A stretch of 9,574 nucleotides of DNA from Nanobdellota archaeon (GTDB taxonomy: Archaea; Nanobdellota; Nanobdellia; Pacearchaeales; GW2011-AR1), in the NCBI GenBank assembly GCA_018830845.1, contig JAHJRS010000040.1:1-9574 (forward strand). Reading direction: 5' to 3'. The notes below the pieces were generated by a model. That model worked only from the letters and a program-made list of their open reading frames with translations, had not been told where the DNA came from and searched no databases. Below, piece after piece: positions 4,709-9,574 of the stretch. Each line of letters starts with the position of its first letter. Within the stretch, counting starts at the first letter, position 1. A program made the translations under genes and the position numbers.

Positions 4709-5764
4709 TCAAGCCCCCATTTTTTCTTTTACCAGTTCATAAACCGGGTCTAAGACTTCTGCGTTTTTGAATGTCAAATCTGCAAAACCGATATACCTGT
4801 CCCCCCCGCCGTAATACAATCTGATTTTGTTCTTTCCTATTGGTATTATTCCATTTCCAAAAACCACATTATTAACTTCTGCAGGAAAGTTTCCCTTTCC
4901 TATTTCAAAATCTCTATCAGGAGCAATTAAAGAGAGTTCTGACCTTTCTAAAAGATTTAAGGGGTTATTTGGGTCAAGTAAAACGTAACTCATTCGATAG
5001 GTGTTCTTTTTTTCATCGGCGCCGTGATACAGCATAAACAGGGCTTCATTATAATCACTTGTTCTTACCCTGATCGGAGGTGTATTCATTCCGATTCTTG
5101 CCCCGTCCCACATTCCTTCCCTGGGTTTAATTAAATCAGCCATGTCAGTGTAATTAATTAAATCTTTAGACTTTGCAACTCTGATTCCCGGTCTGTCTTT
5201 TACGGGACCTCCATGGAAAGGTCTGTGAAATACCCAATATTCTTTTGAATCTGCATTTGGAAAAATAACACAATCTTTATTGTTTGCAAATTCATCAAGG
5301 ATAATTCTTCTTTCGTCAATTGTCTTAAAATCCCTGGTTGTTACTAACCCTATTCGGGTCACGTTTTCCTGTTTTTCTCGGAGAATTTCTTTAAAAGCAG
5401 TAAATGTCACAAGATATTTTTCTGAAATAGGGTCATAGACAGCTCTTGCGTCTTCAGTTCCCAGCAAAGAATCAGGATCTGTATTAATGAAGGGATCTTT
5501 TCTTATATGAAAAGATTTTCCATTTCCATTTAAATTATCTGCAACATGGATCCTGCTAATTCCCGCTGAATCCCTTACTGTTATTAGAAGAAGCGGCTTC
5601 CCATTATAAATAATCGAACCCGGGTTTCTTGTTGAAGTGCTTCCATGAAAATATTTTGGAGTAACAATAGGTTCAGGACTTTTAACAACCTCTATTTCAG
5701 TCACCATGTTTTCTAAGTTTGACTTCCTCCCCTCTTTGAGAAAAAAGTAATCATTCTTTGTCAT
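4709..5764 (-). CDS. GH130-type beta-mannoside phosphorylase or hydrolase, 351 aa
   Basis: GH130 enzymes cleave beta-mannosides, mostly by phosphorolysis, with a five-bladed beta-propeller. Family features in order: the NPGS turn (47-50), GTEDARAVYD (102-111) in place of the usual 'G.EDpR', KDCVIFP, FHRPFHG, a Trp followed by NTPPIR, LYHGAD, an LLDPNNP-type strand followed by RSELSLIAP, then VVFGNGII and YYGGGD near the end. The conserved Glu-Asp motif includes the likely catalytic acid. There is no signal peptide, so action in the cytoplasm on imported or internal mannosides is likely. The exact substrate, and phosphorylase versus hydrolase, cannot be told by eye. The ATG at 5764 is the first in frame; TATA spacing is poorer here (about 18 nt to TTAAATTT), and MVTEIEV at 5707 is an alternative. 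Its place between ftsY and srp54 is unexpected. Confidence 0.85.
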   Translation of the reverse strand: MTKNDYFFLKEGRKSNLENMVTEIEVVKSPEPIVTPKYFHGSTSTRNPGSIIYNGKPLLLITVRDSAGISRIHVADNLNGNGKSFHIRKDPFINTDPDSLLGTEDARAVYDPISEKYLVTFTAFKEILREKQENVTRIGLVTTRDFKTIDERRIILDEFANNKDCVIFPNADSKEYWVFHRPFHGGPVKDRPGIRVAKSKDLINYTDMADLIKPREGMWDGARIGMNTPPIRVRTSDYNEALFMLYHGADEKKNTYRMSYVLLDPNNPLNLLERSELSLIAPDRDFEIGKGNFPAEVNNVVFGNGIIPIGKNKIRLYYGGGDRYIGFADLTFKNAEVLDPVYELVKEKMGA

Positions 5765-5840
5765 TATTAAACTTCTTAAATTTAATGGTGCTTTTAAGAA
5801 TTGGTATTGTTTGCTCCTGTTAAAGTTACAAATGCAAAGG

Positions 5841-5879
5841 GAGGAGTCTTTTTTAGGCTTGAAAAGGGCGATGCTCCTC
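5841..5879. repeat. Inverted repeat at the 3' end of ftsY
   Basis: GAGGAG (5841-5846) and CTCCTC (5874-5879) pair around an inner CTTTT/AAAAG helix. The right arm overlaps the ftsY stop codon (5878-5880). In the minus-strand transcript this gives a stem-loop starting at the stop, possibly for 3' processing or termination. The rest of the 113-nt spacer to the GH130 gene shows nothing else clear. Confidence 0.35.
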
Positions 5880-7050
5880 AGTCAAGTTCAAGCTTTTCAA
5901 TAAATTTTTCTTTATCGAACTTTTCCAAATCTTTGTATTTTTGCCCCGTTCCAAGATATAGGATAGGTTTCTTTGTTATGTAACCGACTGAAAGCGCTGT
6001 CCCGCCTTTTTCATCAATGTCTGCTTTAGAAAGAATAATCCCGTCGATCCCAATTGTTTCATCAAATGCTCTGACCTGTTCAACTGAATCGTTTCCTGTG
6101 ATTGATTCTCCGAGAAAAATTACCCTGTCAGGGGAATTTACCCTTTTTATTTTTTCCATTTCACGGAGGAGGTTTTTTGCAGTGTGCATTCTTCCTGCTG
6201 TGTCAATTAAAACTGCTTTTATGTTGTTTTTTTTGGAATATTTTATTGCGTCAAACCCCACGGCAGCAGGGTCACTTCCGTATTCGTGAGCTATTACCGG
6301 AATTTTCAATTTTTCTCCATGTTCTTTTAGTTGCTCAATTGAGGCAGCTCTGAAAGTGTCTCCTGCTGCAAGAACACAATTTATTTTTTTTGATTTTAAA
6401 AGGCTCGCAAATTTTGCAATCGTTGTGGTTTTACCGGCTCCGTTTATACCACAAAACAAGATTACATAGGGGGTTCTTTTTTCTTCAATTTCTTTTACAA
6501 TGTCAAAGGGTTCCACGAGAACTTCTTTTAGGATTTCCTTTAAACTTTTTTTAATCAAAGTTTCAATTTCCTTTTTTTCAAGGTCTTTGCCAACAATTTT
6601 TCCCTTTAACTCATAAATTATTTTTTCAGCAACTTCGAGAGCAACATTGTTTTCAAGAAGAATCATTTCAAGGTCTTCAGAATATTTTTCAAACTCCTCG
6701 GAAGAAATTACCTTTTTTCCAGAAAATATGCTTTTGAAAAAGGATTTTTTTTCATTTAATTTTTCGATTGTTTTTTCAGTGTCGGGCTCAAACTTTTGCA
6801 TGCCCTCATTAAAAGTTTTTTCAGCCTCAATATATCCTCCTTTTTCAATCTCCTCTTTTAATATCCCGTCAACATCTTTTTTTTCGGGTTCTTTTTTCTT
6901 AGATTTATTTTTGGATTTTTTTAAAGATTTTTTATCTGGAGCTTCTTCTTTAATTTTATCTTCAGCCTCTTGCGGAAATTTGGAATCCCCTTTTTCTTCA
7001 GAGACTTTCCCAATCCATGATTTTAACTTATTTTTTAGTTTGCTGAACAT
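5878..7050 (-). CDS. ftsY: FtsY, signal recognition particle receptor GTPase, 390 aa
   Basis: FtsY is the membrane-associated receptor that forms a twin GTPase with SRP54 and releases the ribosome to the Sec translocon. The N-terminus MFSKLKNKLKSWIGK is an amphipathic basic helix suited to membrane contact. A highly charged Lys/Glu linker follows (about 18-100). The N domain covers about 105-190, then the G domain: GINGAGKTTT (201-210), DTFRAA (231-236), DTAGRMH (283-289), SKADIDEKGG (341-350), KPILYLGTGQ (361-370) and DLEKFD. The last matches the archaeal closing pattern. The motifs are canonical, in contrast to the partner SRP54. The ATG at 7050 has ATTTAAAC (7071-7078) about 25 nt upstream. 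It is the first gene of the minus-strand block and is divergent from the regulator gene at 7252. Confidence 0.96.
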   Translation of the reverse strand: MFSKLKNKLKSWIGKVSEEKGDSKFPQEAEDKIKEEAPDKKSLKKSKNKSKKKEPEKKDVDGILKEEIEKGGYIEAEKTFNEGMQKFEPDTEKTIEKLNEKKSFFKSIFSGKKVISSEEFEKYSEDLEMILLENNVALEVAEKIIYELKGKIVGKDLEKKEIETLIKKSLKEILKEVLVEPFDIVKEIEEKRTPYVILFCGINGAGKTTTIAKFASLLKSKKINCVLAAGDTFRAASIEQLKEHGEKLKIPVIAHEYGSDPAAVGFDAIKYSKKNNIKAVLIDTAGRMHTAKNLLREMEKIKRVNSPDRVIFLGESITGNDSVEQVRAFDETIGIDGIILSKADIDEKGGTALSVGYITKKPILYLGTGQKYKDLEKFDKEKFIEKLELD

Positions 7051-7070
7051 GAAAAAGATAAAAAATCAGA

Positions 7071-7078
7071 GTTTAAAT
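7071..7078 (-). promoter_or_regulatory. TATA box of ftsY
   Basis: The minus strand reads ATTTAAAC, about 25 nt before the ftsY ATG, predicting a leaderless mRNA. Confidence 0.5.
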
Positions 7079-7114
7079 GGATTTGGTATCCTTTATTTAA
7101 ACCTATGGGTTATT

Positions 7115-7122
7115 AAAATATA
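7115..7122 (+). promoter_or_regulatory. TATA-like element facing a 17-codon micro-ORF
   Basis: AAAATATA is centred about 25 nt before an ATG at 7144, the same spacing seen for the real genes. It is more than 130 nt from the regulator gene at 7252, which has its own box. Confidence 0.4.
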
Positions 7123-7143
7123 CAACATAATTTTGGTGTGGAT

Positions 7144-7197
7144 ATGAGACTGAATAAGGACATAAGGTTTGAGGGGAATGTGAAGATTAAATTTTGA
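7144..7197 (+). CDS. Possible leaderless micro-ORF, 17 aa
   Basis: ATG to TGA encodes MRLNKDIRFEGNVKIKF, a short basic peptide. The only support is a TATA-like element at the leaderless distance and the otherwise empty divergent spacer between ftsY and the membrane regulator. It could be a real micro-peptide, a leader that affects the regulator gene downstream, a gene remnant, or chance. No family is recognised. Confidence 0.25.
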   Translation: MRLNKDIRFEGNVKIKF

Positions 7198-7221
7198 GGT
7201 CGTCTCTCTTTTATAGACAAA

Positions 7222-7229
7222 TTTTATAA
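7222..7229 (+). promoter_or_regulatory. TATA box of the membrane regulator gene
   Basis: TTTTATAA is centred about 26 nt upstream of the ATG at 7252; a leaderless transcript is expected. Confidence 0.55.
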
Positions 7230-7251
7230 GGTTTGAAATCTTTTTCATACA

Positions 7252-7950
7252 ATGGGACGCTTTGTCTTGGTTTTGCTTGTGTTTGTTTTTGTTTTGAATC
7301 TCGCTTCGGCAAGTTATATTTCCGGGGATATTTATGTTTCTCCTAACGGAAATGCCAATTTTTTCATTGAGACAGACAAAAGCATTTCAATGAAGGGCCT
7401 CACTTTTGAGAAAGGAATTTTAAGCGGTGACACAGATGAACTGACTTCCAAAAACGGAGAAGTCTGGAGTTTTGGACTAAACCTTGGATATTATGATGGC
7501 ATTTCCCTTAATATTCATCTTCCCGACAACGTTGATTCAATCACTTCACTTGAGGGGGTTTTTAGTTTCATTGATGTTGAAAAAAAAGTTGTGATAATCT
7601 CAGACAGGAATAAAGCTCTTTTTTTCAGGGTCAATTATACACTAAGGGAAGAGAGTGGTTTTTTGTGGGTTTATCCCGCGTTGATTTTGGTATTTTTGGC
7701 CCTTATTTCTTATTTTGTTTTCAGGTTTTTTGACAAAAAAAGGAAGCTAAAGGAAGCTTTTCCTTTTATTAATGAAAATGAGAGGAAGATTATCAACTTG
7801 ATCATGAAAAATCCACTGAGGCAAAAAGAAGTGAGAAAAACACTCGGAATTCCAAAGGCTAGTTTTTCAAGATATGTTCTGAATCTTGAGAAAAAGAAGC
7901 TTCTTTTCAGAGAAGGCGACGGGAAAAATAAAATTCTCCGGGTGAGATAA
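7252..7950 (+). CDS. Membrane-anchored winged-helix regulator with extracytoplasmic domain, 232 aa
   Basis: The N-terminus (residues 1-21, VLVLLVFVFVLNLASAS) is a signal peptide or signal anchor. Residues about 22-135 form a beta-rich outer domain with no cysteine. A single strong membrane helix follows (137-160, FLWVYPALILVFLALISYFV) with positive charges after it (DKKRKLK). The C-terminal 60 residues are a winged helix: NERKIINLIMKN, then the helix-turn-helix QKEVRKTLGIPKASFSRYV, and a wing ending KKKLLFREGDGKNKILRVR. The topology puts the sensor outside and the DNA-binding domain inside, a one-component transmembrane regulator as found in many archaea. The ligand is unknown. The gene lies 55 nt upstream of the exported-protein ORF on the same strand, so that gene is the likely target or partner. 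MarR/ArsR-like membership is by shape only. Confidence 0.85.
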   Translation: MGRFVLVLLVFVFVLNLASASYISGDIYVSPNGNANFFIETDKSISMKGLTFEKGILSGDTDELTSKNGEVWSFGLNLGYYDGISLNIHLPDNVDSITSLEGVFSFIDVEKKVVIISDRNKALFFRVNYTLREESGFLWVYPALILVFLALISYFVFRFFDKKRKLKEAFPFINENERKIINLIMKNPLRQKEVRKTLGIPKASFSRYVLNLEKKKLLFREGDGKNKILRVR

Positions 7951-7968
7951 GGTTCCATTTTGGTTCCA
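7951..7968 (+). repeat. Two GGTTCCA direct repeats, 11 bp apart, candidate operator
   Basis: GGTTCCA occurs at 7951-7957 and again at 7962-7968. The repeat period of 11 bp places both copies on the same face of the helix. They lie immediately after the regulator's stop and directly upstream of the TATA box at 7974. That position suits a binding site of the winged-helix protein encoded next door, but no binding is shown. Confidence 0.4.
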
Positions 7969-7973
7969 CCTAA

Positions 7974-7981
7974 AAATATAA
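7974..7981 (+). promoter_or_regulatory. TATA box of the exported-protein transcript
   Basis: AAATATAA is centred about 28 nt upstream of the ATG at 8006 but about 111 nt upstream of the GTG at 8089. The transcript should therefore begin at about 8003-8005, making the ATG near-leaderless and giving the GTG frame an 85-nt leader. Confidence 0.5.
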
Positions 7982-8005
7982 GTAGTTTTTTTCTTTGCAG
8001 TAATT

Positions 8006-8128
8006 ATGGAAAAAGCACCAAAATCAAATTCACAAAGAGGCGCTTTAAGCACCCGTGAAAGAGAGTTAGAAAAGGAGGAAAAGAAAGAGTGGAAACTAAA
8101 AAAATATATTTATCAGTATTTTTGGTAA
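8006..8128 (+). CDS. Leaderless 40-codon ORF overlapping the start of the exported-protein gene
   Basis: This ATG ORF encodes a very charged peptide beginning MEKAPKSNSQRGALSTRERE and continuing with Lys/Glu up to residue 33. It runs through an A7 tract (8098-8104) and stops at 8126-8128, about 40 nt inside the next gene. Its ATG is the one placed correctly for the TATA box. After a -1 shift on A-AAA-AAA (8098-8104, in the right phase) the frame continues KKIYLSVFLVILL, joining a charged cytoplasmic tail directly to the membrane helix of the next gene. It may be a separate small peptide coupled to that gene, the true N-terminus reached by frameshifting, or a sign of a homopolymer indel. By itself the peptide matches nothing I know. 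Confidence 0.45.
   Translation: MEKAPKSNSQRGALSTRERELEKEEKKEWKLKKYIYQYFW
8074..8078 (+). promoter_or_regulatory. Shine-Dalgarno sequence for the GTG start at 8089
   Basis: GGAGG within AAAGGAGGAA ends 10 nt before the GTG. It is the clearest Shine-Dalgarno of this window, where other genes look leaderless. It also encodes Lys-Glu-Glu of the overlapping ORF, so the match could be incidental. Confidence 0.45.
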
Positions 8129-9240
8129 TTCTCCTTATGGGAGGACTGTTTGGAGTTTTTGCCCAAGGAAATGGCTCAACAGCTGAAAGTTCGACATTTT
8201 CGGTAAGTCTTAACCCTGGAAAGATATATTCTACTTCAGGAGAGGCTGTGTACAAAGTTACAATAACTGATCTGAGGGCGGGGTGTCCGCCAGGATCTCT
8301 TTGTCCAGTTTTAGGTGTGAAATATGATCTTAAGTTTCAAGGAATTGGAACTTCATCAGGAAAAGCAGAAGTAGTTCCTGAAGTGAAGGGCGAATTTAGC
8401 GAAAATGGATTTTATCTTGGACCTGCGGAGAAGAGAACTATTACTCTTAAAGTTGTTTCAGGAAAACCCGGAGACACAAGGTTCGCAGTTATTGTTCATC
8501 CAGAAAATGACACTAAAGAGGCAACTGTTTATGGAGATTTAATTGTCTTCCGAGTCTCAACAAGTTCTGTTCCAGAGATTTCTTTCTCAGGGAAGGGATA
8601 CGCGAAACTCATTTCTGAGCCAAGAGCTTCCGCCGCAGGAACTCTTGTTTCACTGAATTTTGCCAGTGTTGACGGAACTCTTAAAGGTTCTATGAATTTT
8701 GACAATGAGCCTTACACTATAGAAGGAACTTACGAAGGTCAGGATTTAATTGAGTTTGATCTTAATGGAAGGGCAATGAGCCCTCTTAGGATGCATTTTA
8801 AGGGAACTATTGAAAATTTAGGAGGCTTCTCTCTTTTGTCAGGAGATTTGACTTTTGGTGAAAGAGTCTGGCATCTTGAATTGACTTCAAGAAATCCGGG
8901 ATATGTAAGGGATGTTGATGTTTCGACTTCAGCGTCTGCAAGAGTTATTTCAGGGATACATCTTAAGGATGTCATATCTTTTAATGATGAAAATTCCGTT
9001 GAAGGCTCCGGATCAGCTTCTGTTTATGTGCAGCCTGTCAGAATTGAAAGGTCAAAGATACTCTGGATAATTCCAAATCCTTTTGGTAAACGGATTCTTG
9101 TTGCAAACTTTATAGATGCAAACAGCGTGAGTGAAATCAGAATATCTGCAGGAGACTCAGAAAACATAAAGGGATATGTAATCTCAGCTGATTCACTTAA
9201 CGACGAGGAAAACATACAGATTGGAATTTTTAAGGCTTAA
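8089..9240 (+). CDS. Exported or membrane-anchored beta-rich protein, 383 aa, unknown function
   Basis: With the GTG start, residues 1-26 form a signal peptide (KKIYLSVFLVILLMGGLFGV, then FAQ before the likely cleavage). Residues about 33-155 look like an immunoglobulin- or CARDB-like sandwich, with GEAVYKVTITDLRAG, a cysteine pair in CPPGSLCP and YDLKFQGIG. A second beta-rich region (about 160-300) has repeating short strands with Gly/Ser turns. A third (about 300-383) includes a tryptophan strand, ILWIIPNPFGKRILV, and ends IQIGIFKA. No enzymatic motif or C-terminal anchor is visible, so an adhesive, binding or cell-surface role is possible but unproven. The two nearby cysteines could form a disulphide, a plausible client of the VKOR pathway. 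It follows the membrane regulator. The start is uncertain: an alternative of 411 residues begins at 8006 by -1 frameshift. Confidence 0.75.
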   Translation: METKKIYLSVFLVILLMGGLFGVFAQGNGSTAESSTFSVSLNPGKIYSTSGEAVYKVTITDLRAGCPPGSLCPVLGVKYDLKFQGIGTSSGKAEVVPEVKGEFSENGFYLGPAEKRTITLKVVSGKPGDTRFAVIVHPENDTKEATVYGDLIVFRVSTSSVPEISFSGKGYAKLISEPRASAAGTLVSLNFASVDGTLKGSMNFDNEPYTIEGTYEGQDLIEFDLNGRAMSPLRMHFKGTIENLGGFSLLSGDLTFGERVWHLELTSRNPGYVRDVDVSTSASARVISGIHLKDVISFNDENSVEGSGSASVYVQPVRIERSKILWIIPNPFGKRILVANFIDANSVSEIRISAGDSENIKGYVISADSLNDEENIQIGIFKA

Positions 9241-9261
9241 ATTTAAATTCGTTTTGCCTTT

Positions 9262-9281
9262 CCCCTGCTTAAATGCAGGGG
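9262..9281 (+). terminator. Strong hairpin plus T-run terminator
   Basis: CCCCTGC (9262-9268) pairs perfectly with GCAGGGG (9275-9281) around a TTAAAT loop, followed by C and TTTATTTTTT. It lies 21 nt after the stop of the exported-protein gene and looks like an intrinsic terminator. Confidence 0.75.
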
Positions 9282-9300
9282 CTTTATTTTTTATATAAAT

Positions 9301-9308
9301 TTTATAAA
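9301..9308 (+). promoter_or_regulatory. TATA box of the histidine phosphatase gene
   Basis: TTTATAAA is centred about 28 nt before the GTG at 9333. A second TATA-like stretch, TTATATAA, is at 9291-9298 and partly overlaps the terminator T-run. Confidence 0.45.
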
Positions 9309-9332
9309 CTTATCAGGCTTCTTTTTTATAAG

Positions 9333-9574
9333 GTGAAATATAAAATTTATTTGTTCAGGCATGGCGAGTCAACTTACAACCGTGATAAAAAGTTTACTGG
9401 ATGGAAGGATGCAAGATTGACTCCTAAAGGAAGAAGGCAGGCATTTACAATTTCCAAAAAGTTGAAGAATAAAAAATTTGAAGTTGCAATCCAAACTTCA
9501 CTCTCCCGTTCAAAAGAAACCCTTAATTATGTTTTAAAGTTTCATCCAGAATGCAAAAAAATTCTCGAGGATGA
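9333..9574 (+). CDS. Histidine phosphatase superfamily, phosphoglycerate mutase-like (3' partial)
   Basis: From the GTG at 9333 the frame stays open to the window edge (80 codons). It begins VKYKIYLFRHGESTYN, the RHGE motif whose His (residue 10) takes the phosphate. FTGWKDARLTPKGRRQA follows, which is the substrate-loop pattern of cofactor-dependent phosphoglycerate mutase (dPGM, glycolysis/gluconeogenesis). TSLSRSKETL then corresponds to the second arginine motif. The second catalytic His and the Glu motif would lie beyond the edge. The FTGW motif favours dPGM over a general phosphatase, but the closing motifs are needed to decide. No ATG lies nearby upstream, and GTG is the best start given the TATA distance. 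The gene follows a strong terminator, so it is an independent unit. Confidence 0.85.
   Translation, partial: MKYKIYLFRHGESTYNRDKKFTGWKDARLTPKGRRQAFTISKKLKNKKFEVAIQTSLSRSKETLNYVLKFHPECKKILED

Noticed and set aside
6017..7147. Plus-strand ORFs opposite ftsY, including one of 166 codons at 6647-7147
   Set aside because: Ser/Phe-rich antisense shadows of Lys/Glu-rich coding sequence; no motifs.
7710..8255. Minus-strand ORFs opposite the regulator and exported-protein genes
   Set aside because: Shadows with no recognisable domains and no minus-strand promoter.
1..9574. CRISPR array, insertion sequence or transposase
   Set aside because: No regularly spaced repeats, terminal inverted repeats or transposase/integrase motifs were seen on either strand.

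Overview
The window looks like an AT-rich archaeal chromosome segment, most probably from a small-genome (DPANN, Woesearchaeota/Pacearchaeota-like) lineage. Evidence: archaeal-type SRP54 and FtsY, a stand-alone Bud32 kinase of the KEOPS complex, a tRNA-Gln gene with a bulge-helix-bulge intron after position 37, TATA-box promoters about 25 nt upstream of start codons with almost no 5' UTR (leaderless mRNAs), and tightly packed short genes. The lineage is an inference; archaeal origin is well supported.

Layout. 1-261 is the 3' end of a MinD/ParA-like ATPase (+), followed by a hairpin and a small unknown gene (-, 299-523). 540-715 is a divergent promoter region before the intron-containing tRNA-Gln (716-895). 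A GC-richer structured stretch (902-976) follows, then a small EF-Tu-domain-2-like protein (1013-1261, +). 1312-2177 holds three small metal/cysteine/histidine-flavoured genes: a 37-aa zinc ribbon (-), a MerC-like membrane protein (-) and a 72-aa CxC-rich protein (+).

2174-7050 is a minus-strand block read right to left: ftsY, a GH130-type mannoside phosphorylase/hydrolase, srp54, a VKOR-family membrane oxidoreductase, and bud32. FtsY and SRP54 are the two GTPases that deliver ribosomes to the membrane. VKOR would supply oxidising equivalents for disulphides in exported proteins. Bud32 acts in t6A modification of tRNA. Most of these genes have their own TATA-like element, so they may not form one operon.

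7144-9240 (+) is the least ordinary part. It has a possible 17-aa leaderless micro-ORF, then a membrane-anchored winged-helix regulator with an extracytoplasmic domain. Next come a promoter preceded by two GGTTCCA repeats 11 bp apart and a secreted or membrane-anchored beta-rich protein. The N-terminus of that last protein is ambiguous: a leaderless ATG ORF (8006) runs through an A7 tract into another frame, while a GTG start with an internal Shine-Dalgarno (8089) opens the long frame. This could be a second start, a -1 frameshift, or an indel.

The window ends with a strong terminator hairpin (9262-9281) and the 5' part of a histidine phosphatase/dPGM-like gene (9333 to the edge). No CRISPR array, transposase or long repeat was seen, and no intergenic stretch exceeds 300 bases.
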